A DNA stretch of 64,000 nt from Rhodopseudomonas telluris (GTDB lineage Bacteria > Pseudomonadota > Alphaproteobacteria > Rhizobiales > Xanthobacteraceae): the NCBI RefSeq assembly GCF_042432815.1, contig NZ_JBHLWM010000011.1:62001-126000 (forward strand). Direction: 5' to 3'. Below, one piece after another: positions 26,542-36,136 of the stretch (positions are counted from its first letter, which is position 1; every line of letters starts with the position of its first letter). Under the pieces are notes generated by a model that saw only the letters and a list, made by a program, of their open reading frames with translations, was not told where the DNA came from and searched no databases. The position numbers and the translations under genes are program-made.

Positions 26542-28182
26542 TCAGCCGAGCGCGGCCTTGATCATGTCGGAGGCCTTCTCGGCGATCATGATGGTCGGCG
26601 CATTGGTGTTGCCGGTCGTGACTTCCGGAATGATCGAGGCATCGACCACGCGCAGCCCGGCGACGCCGTGAACCCGCAGATGCGGATCGACCACCGCCAT
26701 CTTGTCGGTGCCCATTTTGCAGGTGCCGCACTGGTGGTGATACGACATCACCGCCGAGCGGGCGTAATCGGCGAGCTGCTTGTCGCTCTTGGCGGCGGGT
26801 CCCGGATAGATCTCGCGCTTGATCCAGGCCTTCAACGCCGGCTGCTCCGCGACCTTGCGCAGCATCTTCACGCAGGTCACCAGCGTGGCGACGTCGTAGT
26901 CGGTGGCCAGCACGTTGATGTCGAGTTCGATATCCGCCGCCGGATCAGCGGAGGTCAGCCGGACTTCGCCGCGCGAGGTCGGCTTGACGCCGCCAGCGTT
27001 GAAGGTGAAGGCGTTCTTCACCGAGGCGTCCTGCTCCGGCGCGTAGTACGGCGCGAACAGGCCGAGCGGCTGCATATCCGGCTCGGGCCGATCCGGCGAC
27101 GTCTTGGCGAACAGCTGGACGTGGAGCGGCGTCACGCCCATGTTGTTGGGCGGCGGAACCGGCTTGGAGGCTTCCCACGTCACCGGCAGCAGCGTGTGGT
27201 CGTGCAGGTTCTGGCCGACGCCCGGCAGGTCCTTCTTCACGGTGATCCCGAGCTTCTCGAGCTGCGCGCGCGGACCGATGCCGGACAGCATCAGAATGCG
27301 CGGGCTCTCGATCGCGCCGCCTGAGACGATCACTTCGCGGGTCGCGGTGACCGTGTGCATACCGCCCTGCTGCATATAGGTGACGCCCGTCGCGCGGCCG
27401 TTTTCGATCTCGACCTTGTGGACCCGCGCATTGGTGATGAGCGTCAGATTGGGTCGTTCCAGCGCCGGCCGCAGGAATGCCACGGCGGTGGACTGGCGCA
27501 GGCCGTCGCGGGTGTTGAGATCGCAGAAGCCGACGCCGATCTGGCTCGGCCCATTGCAATCGGGGTTGTACGGATGGCCGGCCTGCACGGCGGCTTCCAT
27601 CATCGCGACGTTGACCGGATGCGGCCGTACTTCCGACGTCACATGCAGCAGCCCGCCCTTGGCGTGATACTCCGACGGTTCGCCGTCATAATCCTCGGAC
27701 TTGAGGAAATACGGCAGAACGCTCTTCCAGTCCCAGCCGTCGTTGCCCCACTTCGCCCAGCGATCGTAATCGGTCGGCGCGCCGCGCACATAGATCATGC
27801 CGTTGAGCGACGACGACCCGCCGAGCGTCTTGCCGCGCGGCCAGTACAGGCGGCGGTTGTTGGCGTGCTTCTGCGGCGTCGTCCAATACGCCCAGTCGTA
27901 GGGCGAATTCCACAATTCGATGACGCGGATCGGCGTCGAGATCTTCTCGCTGTCGTCCGGCCCGCCCGCCTCGATCAGCAGCACGCGCGCGCCGTTTTCG
28001 GTCAGGCGATTGGCAAGCACGCAGCCGGCGCTGCCGGCGCCGCAAATGATGTAGTCGTAGCTCGCGTCGAGCGCCTCGGCGGTGTTGATCGACGCGCCGG
28101 GAAGTCCACCGGTGACGGTGAGAACGCCGGCCGCGACGGCGGTGCGGCCGATGAATTGGCGACGGTTCATCTTGTCGGTCAT
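26542..28182 (-). CDS. Tat-exported GMC-family FAD oxidoreductase (alcohol/choline dehydrogenase type)
   Basis: This 546-residue flavoprotein oxidises an alcohol to an aldehyde. A twin-arginine leader is visible (NRRQFIGRTAVAAG plus hydrophobic core), so it should be exported folded with FAD. The mature enzyme has the dinucleotide site CGAGSAGCVLANRL, the GMC signatures GKTLGGSSSLNGMIYVRG and SGGAIESPRILMLSGIG, and the C-terminal catalytic region SYHHQCGTCKMG and TGNTNAPTIMIAEKA. Length fits the family. It lies ten bases after the aldehyde dehydrogenase gene, forming an alcohol-to-acid pair, though export separates it from the cytoplasmic partner. ATG at 28182 follows GAGGG. Confidence 0.92.
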   Translation of the reverse strand: MTDKMNRRQFIGRTAVAAGVLTVTGGLPGASINTAEALDASYDYIICGAGSAGCVLANRLTENGARVLLIEAGGPDDSEKISTPIRVIELWNSPYDWAYWTTPQKHANNRRLYWPRGKTLGGSSSLNGMIYVRGAPTDYDRWAKWGNDGWDWKSVLPYFLKSEDYDGEPSEYHAKGGLLHVTSEVRPHPVNVAMMEAAVQAGHPYNPDCNGPSQIGVGFCDLNTRDGLRQSTAVAFLRPALERPNLTLITNARVHKVEIENGRATGVTYMQQGGMHTVTATREVIVSGGAIESPRILMLSGIGPRAQLEKLGITVKKDLPGVGQNLHDHTLLPVTWEASKPVPPPNNMGVTPLHVQLFAKTSPDRPEPDMQPLGLFAPYYAPEQDASVKNAFTFNAGGVKPTSRGEVRLTSADPAADIELDINVLATDYDVATLVTCVKMLRKVAEQPALKAWIKREIYPGPAAKSDKQLADYARSAVMSYHHQCGTCKMGTDKMAVVDPHLRVHGVAGLRVVDASIIPEVTTGNTNAPTIMIAEKASDMIKAALG

Positions 28183-28192
28183 GACGCTGCCC

Positions 28193-29632
28193 TCAGGAGA
28201 TGACGATCTGGAGATCGGTGTATTCGTGCAGCCCGTCCTGGGCGAACTCGACGCCGAGGCCGGACATCTTGGTGCCGCCGAACGGCGCGTCGGGACGGAT
28301 CATGCCGTGCTGATTGATCCAGGCCGTGCCGCATTCGAGCCGCGCCGCCACAGCGCGCGCCTTCTGCGGATCGGCCGACCAGACCGATCCGCCGAGACCT
28401 GCAGGATTGGCGTTGGCGGCGGCGATCGCCTCCTCGACATCGGTGAATTTGATGATCGGCAGCACCGGGCCGAACTGTTCCTGATCGACCAGCGGATCGC
28501 CGTTCTCGAGATCCGCGATCAGCGTCGGCGGGAAGAACAGGCCTTCGCCGGGCGTGCCGCCGATCAGCACGCGCCCCTTGGTCTTGGCGCTCTCGACCAG
28601 TGCGACCACCTTGTCGAACTGCATCTTGTTGGAGATCGGCCCGAGCATCGTTGCTTCGTCGAGGCCGTTGCCGACCCGAACATTGGCCACATAGGCGGTC
28701 AGCGCCTCGCAGACGGCGTCGTAGACGTCGGCGTGGACATACAGCCGCTTCAGTGCCGCGCAGGTCTGGCCGGCGTTGATGAAGGCGCCCCAGAACAAGC
28801 CTTCGGCGATCGCCTGCGGATCGACATCGTTCAGCACGAGGCCGGCGTCGTTGCCGCCGAGTTCGAGCGTCAACCGCTTCAGCGTGTCGGCGGCGGAGCG
28901 CATGATGTGCTGGCCGGTCGCCGTCGATCCGGTGAAGACGATCTTGCGGATGCCGGCGTGCGCCGACATCGCCGCGCCGAGATTGCCGGCGCCGTCGCTG
29001 CCGGTGACGATATTGACGACACCCGGCGGCAGCACCTCGTTCATCAGCGCGACCAGCCGCAGCGTCGACAGCGGCGTGAACGGCGACGGTTTCGACACCA
29101 CGGTGCAGCCGGAGCGGATCGCCGGCAGGATGTGCCAGACCGCAATCAGCATCGGCCAATTCCACGGGGTGATCGAGCCGACGACGCCGAGCGGCTTGCG
29201 CACCTTCTCGACATGCCCGCCCTCGCCCGACGCCAGCACTTCGGGCGCCAGCGACAGCGTCGAGGTGTAGCGGCTCCAGCCCACGGCGCCCTGCACTTCG
29301 AACATCGAGCCGATGCCGGCGAGCGGTTTGCCCTGCTCCAGCGTGATGAGCCGCGCCAACTCCTCGGCATGTGCCTCGATGCGGTCGGCGATCGCCAGAC
29401 ACGCTGCGGCGCGGACGGAGTCGTCGGCGGACGACCAGCTCTTGAACGCGTCCGCGGCCGCGGCGACGGCGGCATCGAGGTCGGACGGCTCGGCCTCCGG
29501 CGCGTAGCCGACGATTTCGCCGCTGGCCGGATTCAACACGGCGAAACTGCTGCCGGTCACCACGGCTTGGCCGCCAATCATCATCGGAAACAGCGGCCCG
29601 TCGAGCGCGCTTTGCTGGATCTGCTGGTTCAT
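28193..29632 (-). CDS. NAD(P)-dependent aldehyde dehydrogenase
   Basis: This 479-residue cytoplasmic enzyme oxidises aldehydes to acids. Visible motifs are the WNWPM substrate/cofactor segment, FTGSTATG, the LELGGNDAGLV block with the general-base glutamate, NAGQTCAALKR with the nucleophilic cysteine, and the C-terminal PFGGTKMSGLG block. The ATG follows AAGGGGAG. It is the gene before GMC and after the AraC-type regulator, all on the minus strand, so regulation by that protein is likely. The aldehyde is unknown; neighbours suggest a small alcohol-derived one. Confidence 0.95.
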   Translation of the reverse strand: MNQQIQQSALDGPLFPMMIGGQAVVTGSSFAVLNPASGEIVGYAPEAEPSDLDAAVAAAADAFKSWSSADDSVRAAACLAIADRIEAHAEELARLITLEQGKPLAGIGSMFEVQGAVGWSRYTSTLSLAPEVLASGEGGHVEKVRKPLGVVGSITPWNWPMLIAVWHILPAIRSGCTVVSKPSPFTPLSTLRLVALMNEVLPPGVVNIVTGSDGAGNLGAAMSAHAGIRKIVFTGSTATGQHIMRSAADTLKRLTLELGGNDAGLVLNDVDPQAIAEGLFWGAFINAGQTCAALKRLYVHADVYDAVCEALTAYVANVRVGNGLDEATMLGPISNKMQFDKVVALVESAKTKGRVLIGGTPGEGLFFPPTLIADLENGDPLVDQEQFGPVLPIIKFTDVEEAIAAANANPAGLGGSVWSADPQKARAVAARLECGTAWINQHGMIRPDAPFGGTKMSGLGVEFAQDGLHEYTDLQIVIS

Positions 29633-29763
29633 GGCTCCCCTTCTCCGGTTCGGTGCGCCGGAGAAGTTAGGACCACCGCGCCGCCCGAGACATCGACCGA
29701 AGCGACCGACCTTTGGGACCGAAGCGACGCGCGCGCGTCAGAGCTGCCGAGTGGCGACAGCGA

Positions 29764-30747
29764 TCAACGCCGTTCGCCCGGCGCCGCGCCGAAATGCCGA
29801 CGATAGGCGCGGTAGAAGAACGACAGATCGTTGAAGCCGGAGCTGTAGGCGATCTCGCTGACGGTCAGCGCCTGATCATTCAGGATCCGCCGGCGCGCCC
29901 GTTCCAGCCGCGTCGTCAGAATCTGCTCGCGCGCGCTGTCGCCGTGACGGGCGAAGCTGCGCTGCAACTGCCGTGGGCTGATCCCGAGCTCGCGGCAGAT
30001 CTCGCCGGCTCCGAACGCCGGATCGCTCGCGTGCCGATGAATAATGCACAGCGCCTCTTCGTACAGCCGATCATGGGTGTCGCGCGAGGCGTAGCCGCTG
30101 GTCCTGGCTTCAAGCAGTGCGCTTGCGAGCACAGCGAACAGCGCCTCGTGCAGATGCGTGGACGCGTCGTCCTCGATCCGGCCGTTGCTGCCGCCCGCGT
30201 CCGAAGCGTGCGTAGTCCCGGCATCGGCGATCTGCCGCGCCAGGCGCAGCATCAGGACCTTCAACGCCACCGCAAAGCCGCTGTCGCTCCGGATCAGGGT
30301 CGGTCCGTCGAGCAGCTTGCCCAATCGGCCCATCCCCTCGCTGCGCGCGATATGCAGCGAGATCTGCTCGGCGTCGTCTCCGGCAAAGCTGAAGCGGCTC
30401 GGCCGCGTCGCGTCGCTGACGAAGATGTCGCGCGGCCGCAGCAGCGCGGTCGCGCCGCCCTGAGTCATCTCGGCCGAGCCGGAGCATTGCATCGTCAGCA
30501 CGAAGTGATCGACAAAGTCGGCGCGGATCTGAGCCGCCGTACGCTCCACCTCGACACCGGCGAGGCGCACATAGGCGAGCTCCGCGCCCGCTTCGCCGCG
30601 CAGCAGGCCCGTCCGGGCCGCGAACGGAAACTCGCCGCCTTGTCCAGCCCGCGCGGTCCGTACCGTATAGGTGCCGCAGACCTGCCTGACGCCGCTCTGA
30701 AAGGATTCGACCGTGCGATGGGGCTGGGGTGCGAACGCGGACTGCAT
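29764..30747 (-). CDS. AraC-family transcriptional regulator
   Basis: This 327-residue regulator has an N-terminal AraC-binding-like sensing domain (about 20-200; MTQGGATALLRPRDIFVSDATRPSRF-type core) and a C-terminal AraC DNA-binding domain (about 220-327) with two helix-turn-helices: AGEICRELGISPRQLQRSF and LTVSEIAYSSGFNDLSFFYRAYRRHFG. The layout matches FeaR/AlkS-neighbour type activators of alcohol or aromatic aldehyde oxidation. It precedes the aldehyde dehydrogenase by 131 bases on the same strand, probably activating it. ATG at 30747 has GGAG upstream. Confidence 0.92.
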   Translation of the reverse strand: MQSAFAPQPHRTVESFQSGVRQVCGTYTVRTARAGQGGEFPFAARTGLLRGEAGAELAYVRLAGVEVERTAAQIRADFVDHFVLTMQCSGSAEMTQGGATALLRPRDIFVSDATRPSRFSFAGDDAEQISLHIARSEGMGRLGKLLDGPTLIRSDSGFAVALKVLMLRLARQIADAGTTHASDAGGSNGRIEDDASTHLHEALFAVLASALLEARTSGYASRDTHDRLYEEALCIIHRHASDPAFGAGEICRELGISPRQLQRSFARHGDSAREQILTTRLERARRRILNDQALTVSEIAYSSGFNDLSFFYRAYRRHFGAAPGERR

Positions 30748-30845
30748 CGTCGGCTCCGGCTCTTGGACTGAGGCATGGAGAACCACGAAGCAAGAACCCT
30801 GCCATTGCCGGAGATTTGTGCAGGCGGCAGGCCGCCGAGGCGCGT

Positions 30846-33551
30846 TCAGGCGCGCGCACTCGCGACGGGTGCGTCGTCGACCTCGCGCGGCGCCGCCCGC
30901 GGCAGGATCATCTGGATCCGCGTCCCATTGCCGGGCTCGGACACCAGCTCGAGCCGGCCGCCGAGGCGATTGGTGACGATGCTGTAGACGATGTGCAGGC
31001 CAAGGCCGGTGCCGCCCTGATCGCGCCGCGTCGTGAAGAACGGATCGAACGCCCGCCGCCGCACGTCGAGGCTCATGCCGCAGCCGTCGTCCGAATACAG
31101 AATTTCGACGGCGTTCGGACCCGCGGCGCGCACCACGATCTCGACGGTGCCGGGACGACCATCGGGAAACGCGTGCGCGACCGAATTCAGAAACAGGTTG
31201 GTGAGCACCTGCCCGTACGGTCCGGGATAGGAGTTCATCGCCAGGCCCGGCTCGCATTGCACGTTCAGCGTCAGGTTCTGCTTGCGCAGCCCCGGCCGCA
31301 AACTCATCACGACCTGCTCGGTCAGATCGCCGAGATCGAAGATCCGCTGATCCGAGTAGTTGCGGTCGGCGGCGACCTGCTTGAACGACTGGATCAGCTC
31401 GGCCGCGCGATTGAGATTGGCGACGAGTTGCGCCGATGCATCCCGGGTGCCGGCGAGAAACTCATTGAGCCGCGACCGCTTCAGCTCGCCGCGCTCGACT
31501 TCGGTCGTGAACACGGCGGCCTTGCGGTCGAGCGCCGACGCCACCGTCAGGCTGATGCCGACCGGATTGTTCACCTCGTGCGCGACGCCCGCGACCAGGC
31601 GCCCGAGGGCGGCCAGCTTTTCGGCCTCGATCAGCGATTGCTGGGTCTCGCGCAGATTGCGCAACGCGGCTTCGGCGGCGTCCTTGGCCTGCCGCATCTC
31701 GAGTTCGCCGCGCTTGCGCTCGCCGATGTCGAGCGCCACCGTCACGATCCGTTCGATGCGCCCCTCGGCATCCTTCAGCGGCATCTTATTGACCAGCCAC
31801 TGCCGCATCGCGCCGCTCACGTCGCGATACTCTTCCTCATAGAACCCCAGCCCCTCGCCCGTCGCGAGCACCTTCTTGTCGTTGGCGTCGGTCTTGTGCG
31901 AACCATAGCGCGACATCAGGTCGGCAGTGGTACGGCCGATCGCGTCTTTCGGATCGACGCCGAAGATCGTCGCCATGTAGCGGTTCATCAGCAGATAGCG
32001 CAGCTCGGTGTCCTTGACGTTGATCACCGCCGGCACCGTGTCGATCACCTGCTGCAGCAGGCGCCGCCCCTCGGCGACCGCAGTTTCGGCGCGCTTCTGG
32101 TCGGTGATGTCGCGCACCGCCCCCTCGTAGCGCACCACCGTGCCGGTCTCGTCGCGGATCGCGCTGGCGCTGTCCGACAGCCACAGCACCTCGCCGTTGC
32201 GCTTGCGGGCCTGGTACTCAAATTCGCGCACCATGCCGTCGCGTTCCATCTGCTCGCGATATTCGACACGCTTGTTCGGATCGACATAGATGTCCCCGGC
32301 GATATCAGCGGCGCCCCGCATCAGCTCTTCCGGAGTTTCGTAGCCCATCATCCGCGCCAGTGCCGGATTGGCATTGAGCAGAGCGCCCTCCGGCGTGGTC
32401 ACGTAGATGCCGTCGATCGACCCTTCGAAAAGCTTGCGATAGCTCTCCTCGGCAAGGCGCTGCTCGGCCAGCGCCCGAACCGCCGCCTCGCGGGCGGTGT
32501 CGGCTTCGACAAGAGTCCGGCGAAACACTTCGGCGGCGCGAGCGATGTCGCCGATTTCATTCTTGAGATCGGTCGCGGGGATCGCCGTGTACTGACGACC
32601 GGCGGCGAGCGAACGGATCGCGGCGGTGATCGCCGTCAGCGGCCCCACGGTTCGGCGCACCACAAAGGCCGCCGCCATCAGGCCGACCAGTACCCCGGCC
32701 GAGCCGAGCACGATGCTCTGCCATTTGTCCTCGGCGAGCGTCCTGGCGAGATCCTTCGACAACACCCGCCCCCGCCGAGCGCTCACATCGCGCAGCAGCT
32801 CGGTAACTCGTGCGATCAGCCGTCCCTCGCTGCCGAGCACGGTGCGATCGAGCATCGCGATCTCCTGCTCCACGGCGGTGGTGGAGATGATCACGTCGGC
32901 ATAGTCACGCACGGCCGTCGCCGCGGCGGCATCGGCGATCGGGATCGCGCGCATCCGCTGCGCCGCTTCGCTGGCTCCGGGCAGATCCCGCGCCAACAAC
33001 GCCGCGGCGATCTTGCTGTGCTCGCTGTGCAGCGCCGCCGCGAGGCCGCGATCCTGCAGGCCCGTGACGACCGCCTCGAACGCATCGCGGAGCGGCGGCA
33101 CGCTGGCCACCATTTCGGCGCGGCGCGGCATCAGGGCCGTGATTCGCTCCAGACCGTCGCGATAATTGGCGAGCCGTGCGGTGACGCCGTCGATCATTTC
33201 CTGCTGGTCGGCATCGATCTCGAGCCGGGTCTTCTTCAACAGCGCGGTCAGCGCCGAGGCCGCTTCGAACACCTTGCCGGCTGGCTGTGCGCTCGGCTCG
33301 CTCACCACCTGCCGTGCCGCGAAGCGAAGCTCGCTCATCCGGCGCTCGATTTCCTCGGCGAGATCGCCGACGCTCTGCAGCCGCTGCAACTCGCCGAAGG
33401 TGTTGTCGATGTGGCGGATAGCAATGACGCTGCCGACGCTGGTCATCGCGATGATCGTCAGCAACAGCAGGAAGCTGCCAAACGTCATCTGCCGGATCGA
33501 GAGCGTGCGCGACCTCACGCTCTGGATGAACGCTGACATGGCGTTTGGCAT
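30846..33551 (-). CDS. Membrane PAS sensor histidine kinase with HAMP domain
   Basis: This 901-residue kinase has a first transmembrane helix near 23-45, a periplasmic helical sensor of about 230 residues, a second helix near 279-298, a HAMP domain, two PAS domains (about 370-490 and 505-630), a HisKA-like dimerisation domain with the acceptor histidine in VAGVAHEVNNPVGISL, and a HATPase domain ending with DQGGTGLGLHIVYS. No receiver domain is attached and no response regulator lies next to it. It is placed between PQQ-alcohol dehydrogenase and the AraC gene on the same strand, so control of the alcohol-oxidation genes is plausible. Two in-frame ATGs (33551, 33539) are possible starts. Confidence 0.9.
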   Translation of the reverse strand: MPNAMSAFIQSVRSRTLSIRQMTFGSFLLLLTIIAMTSVGSVIAIRHIDNTFGELQRLQSVGDLAEEIERRMSELRFAARQVVSEPSAQPAGKVFEAASALTALLKKTRLEIDADQQEMIDGVTARLANYRDGLERITALMPRRAEMVASVPPLRDAFEAVVTGLQDRGLAAALHSEHSKIAAALLARDLPGASEAAQRMRAIPIADAAAATAVRDYADVIISTTAVEQEIAMLDRTVLGSEGRLIARVTELLRDVSARRGRVLSKDLARTLAEDKWQSIVLGSAGVLVGLMAAAFVVRRTVGPLTAITAAIRSLAAGRQYTAIPATDLKNEIGDIARAAEVFRRTLVEADTAREAAVRALAEQRLAEESYRKLFEGSIDGIYVTTPEGALLNANPALARMMGYETPEELMRGAADIAGDIYVDPNKRVEYREQMERDGMVREFEYQARKRNGEVLWLSDSASAIRDETGTVVRYEGAVRDITDQKRAETAVAEGRRLLQQVIDTVPAVINVKDTELRYLLMNRYMATIFGVDPKDAIGRTTADLMSRYGSHKTDANDKKVLATGEGLGFYEEEYRDVSGAMRQWLVNKMPLKDAEGRIERIVTVALDIGERKRGELEMRQAKDAAEAALRNLRETQQSLIEAEKLAALGRLVAGVAHEVNNPVGISLTVASALDRKAAVFTTEVERGELKRSRLNEFLAGTRDASAQLVANLNRAAELIQSFKQVAADRNYSDQRIFDLGDLTEQVVMSLRPGLRKQNLTLNVQCEPGLAMNSYPGPYGQVLTNLFLNSVAHAFPDGRPGTVEIVVRAAGPNAVEILYSDDGCGMSLDVRRRAFDPFFTTRRDQGGTGLGLHIVYSIVTNRLGGRLELVSEPGNGTRIQMILPRAAPREVDDAPVASARA

Positions 33552-33693
33552 GATGTCGAAACCGCTGCTCCCGTCGGGCGACTATCTCATAAAGTCGCCG
33601 CAAAGGGTACAGCGCCGGACGGCCGGCTACAACGTCGGCGCGCGCCGCCGTCCGAACAGATGTCGAGGGCCGTCCCTGCTGGAAGCGTGCAAG

Positions 33694-33721
33694 TCCTCCC
33701 GCCGATGGCGCGGCGGGAGGA
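33694..33721 (-). terminator. Hairpin after the PQQ-alcohol dehydrogenase gene
   Basis: TCCTCCCGCCG-ATGGCG-CGGCGGGAGGA is a perfect 11-base-pair stem with a 6-base loop, about 20 bases past the minus-strand stop. No T-run follows, so termination strength is uncertain. Confidence 0.6.
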
Positions 33722-33740
33722 ACAGGTGCCGCGGGTGCGG

Positions 33741-35924
33741 CTATTTTTTCGGCCGAATGGCGTCGGCCGTGCCTTGGATGAAGGCCTGGATCTTGACCAC
33801 GTCGGCGTCGGTGAGCTTGCCGGTGAAGTCCGGCATGCCCTTCTCACGGAACGGCCCCTTGAACACGATCTGTTTGAGGTTGGCGATCTTGTCCGTCGTG
33901 CTGTAGCCGAGGTTCTTGACGTTGCCGCCCCGGTCGACACCCGGAACGCCGTGGCAGGTGGCACAGGCCGCGACGTAAATCGCGGTGCCCTCCGGCACGT
34001 CCTTGGGATCGTATTCGACGCCGGTCAGCAGGTTGCCCATCTGATACTTGGTGAAGGCCGGCATCGGCGCGTTGCCGCCGACCGCGAAGGTGTAGACCGT
34101 GCCGGGCGCCTCGGTCTCCGTCGCACGGGCGCTGATGCCGAACACACCGCCCCAGCCCACCGCGATCGAGACGTATTGCACGCCATCGACCGTGTAGGTC
34201 GCCGGCGCCGCGACCGCGCCGGTGCCGAGCGGGCTTTCCCAGAGCTTCTCGCCGGTCTTGGCATTATAGGCGACGAAGCGCCCATCAGCCGTTCCCTGAA
34301 ACACCAGGTTGCCCGCGGTAGTCAACGTGCCGCCGTTCCACGGCGAGACGTACTCGGCGCGCCAGGCCTCCTTCTGCTGCACCGGATCCCACGCGACCAG
34401 ACGACCGAACGGCAGGTTCTTCGGCGGCGTCGCGTTCAGCGAGAAGCCGACATTCCAGCCCGTGGTGCTCCCGAACTTGAACGGCTCCATCTTGTTCTGG
34501 TTGAGCGCCTTCTCGCCGGTCAGGTTCACCGGCACGCCCTGCGCCGGCAGATACACCAGTCCGGTCTGCGGATTGAACGACATCGGGTGCCAGTTGTGCG
34601 CGCCATACGGTCCCGGGATGGCGTCGAACGGTTTATCCGCCGAACGCGCCTCCGGATTCTCGATCGGTCGCCCATCGGCGTCGTAGCCGGTCGCCCAGGT
34701 CACATCGACGAAGTTCTTCGCCGAGATGAACTTGCCGTTGGTGCGATCGACCACGAAGAAGAAGCCGTTCTTCGGCGCATGCAGGATCACCTTGCGCGGC
34801 TGGCCTTCGATGGTGAGGTCGGCCAGGATCATCGGCTGGGTGGACGTGTAGTCCCAATTGTCGCCGGGCGTTTCCTGATAGTGCCAGATGTATTTGCCGG
34901 TGTCGGCATTCAGCGCGACCAGCGACGCGAGATAGAGATTGTCGCCGCCGGCCGGGCTGCGCAGATGGCGATTCCAGGGCGAGCCGTTGCCGGTGCCGAT
35001 ATACACCATGTTGAGTTCGGGATCGAAGGTGATGGTGTCCCAGGTGGTGCCGCCACCGCCGTTGACCCACCATTTGCCGGCCGGATCCCACGTCTTGGCG
35101 GCCTTCTCCATCGCCTCGTCTTCGAACGGCTTGGACGGATCGCCGGGCACCGTGAACCAGCGCCAGGCCTGATTGCCGGTCTCGGCGTCGTAGGCGGTGA
35201 CGTAGCCGCGCGCGCCGTATTCGGCGCCGCCATTGCCGATCACCACCTTGCCGTTGAACACGCGGGGCGCGCCGGTGATGGTGTAGGAATGTTCGTGGTC
35301 GACCAGCGTGTCCTTCTCCCAGACCTTCGCACCGGTCGCGGCATCGAGCGCGATCAGCCGACCGTCATAAGCGCCGACGAACACCTTGCCCTTGTACAGC
35401 GCCACGCCGCGATTGACGACGTCGCAGCAGCCACGATAGCCGTTCTCGCGTTTAACGCCGGGGTCGAACGTCCAGAGCTTCTTGCCGGTGCGGGTGTCGA
35501 TCGCATGCACGACGCTCCACGAGGCGGTGACGTACATGATGCCGTCGACCACCACCGGCGTCGCTTCGACGCCGCGCTCCGACTGCAGGCTGTAGCTCCA
35601 CTTCAGGCCGAGCTGTTTTACGTTATCGGTGTTGATCTGATTGAGCTTGCTGAAACGGGTTTCAGCGTAGTCGAGGCCATAGCTCGGCCAATCGTTGGTC
35701 GTCTTGGCGTTGGCAACGATCGCCGCGCTGTCGATCGCGCCGGTGACGCTGCGGATGTGATCGGCCGAGCCTTTCGCGCCCTGAGCGAAGGCTGCGCCAT
35801 GAGCCAGCAGCGCAGCCGCAAGCACGGCGGCGCCGACCTTCAAGTCCTTCCGAAACATTTGTGCGGACGAATGCGTGATGAAGAATCGGTGCGCTGCCCG
35901 CGCCCGATCGGCAGGTCGTTTCAT
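33741..35924 (-). CDS. PQQ-dependent quinohaemoprotein alcohol dehydrogenase (type II, cytochrome c domain fused)
   Basis: The protein oxidises alcohols in the periplasm with PQQ and passes electrons to a C-terminal haem. Residues after the leader form an eight-bladed PQQ propeller: WPSYGLDYAETRFS start, the vicinal cysteine pair RGCCDVV, repeated Trp-docking motifs such as GKKLWTFDP and GEKLWESPL, and DNWDYTS with the catalytic aspartate. The last 80 residues carry CATCHG (haem c) and a distal methionine candidate in KGMPDFTGKL. Start: ATG at 35924 follows AGGGAG and gives 727 residues with a long n-region; ATG at 35858 begins a more ordinary signal peptide but has no ribosome site. Calcium versus lanthanide use depends on an extra acidic residue I cannot place with certainty. 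Confidence 0.93.
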   Translation of the reverse strand: MKRPADRARAAHRFFITHSSAQMFRKDLKVGAAVLAAALLAHGAAFAQGAKGSADHIRSVTGAIDSAAIVANAKTTNDWPSYGLDYAETRFSKLNQINTDNVKQLGLKWSYSLQSERGVEATPVVVDGIMYVTASWSVVHAIDTRTGKKLWTFDPGVKRENGYRGCCDVVNRGVALYKGKVFVGAYDGRLIALDAATGAKVWEKDTLVDHEHSYTITGAPRVFNGKVVIGNGGAEYGARGYVTAYDAETGNQAWRWFTVPGDPSKPFEDEAMEKAAKTWDPAGKWWVNGGGGTTWDTITFDPELNMVYIGTGNGSPWNRHLRSPAGGDNLYLASLVALNADTGKYIWHYQETPGDNWDYTSTQPMILADLTIEGQPRKVILHAPKNGFFFVVDRTNGKFISAKNFVDVTWATGYDADGRPIENPEARSADKPFDAIPGPYGAHNWHPMSFNPQTGLVYLPAQGVPVNLTGEKALNQNKMEPFKFGSTTGWNVGFSLNATPPKNLPFGRLVAWDPVQQKEAWRAEYVSPWNGGTLTTAGNLVFQGTADGRFVAYNAKTGEKLWESPLGTGAVAAPATYTVDGVQYVSIAVGWGGVFGISARATETEAPGTVYTFAVGGNAPMPAFTKYQMGNLLTGVEYDPKDVPEGTAIYVAACATCHGVPGVDRGGNVKNLGYSTTDKIANLKQIVFKGPFREKGMPDFTGKLTDADVVKIQAFIQGTADAIRPKK

Positions 35925-36136
35925 GCGTTCACTCCCTATGGCCTCTGACGGGCCTGACGAGAGTGTTGCGCGCGTTCTAAAACCCGTCAACTGACGAGAC
36001 GGGCACGATCATCTATTTTGATATCACTGCCGCAGCGCAACACATTCTCGCTGCAACGCCACGCGCGTAGTTGAGCCGTCACGACTCCACAATCAGAACT
36101 GGACGGGGCAAGCGCGGAGCGGCTGCCGAAACCGCG
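35925..36136. promoter_or_regulatory. Intergenic region upstream of PQQ-alcohol dehydrogenase
   Basis: These 212 bases contain the terminator at 35979-36003 for the NUDIX gene and must hold the dehydrogenase promoter. AT-rich TCTATTTTGATATCACTG near 36011-36028 is the most promoter-like stretch; no consensus is firm. Confidence 0.35.
35979..36003 (-). terminator. Intrinsic terminator of the NUDIX/DapA unit
   Basis: On the minus strand CCCGTC-TCGTCAGTT-GACGGG is followed immediately by TTTT, a small but classical intrinsic terminator. Confidence 0.7.

Noticed and set aside
25730..26671. A 313-codon plus-strand frame
   Set aside because: Overlaps the GrlR-like gene in another frame and lacks any domain; the GrlR-like frame has ribosome site and family motifs.
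30729..33536. A 935-codon plus-strand open frame
   Set aside because: Lies exactly opposite the PAS/HAMP kinase, whose domains are unmistakable; the shadow has no recognisable protein features.
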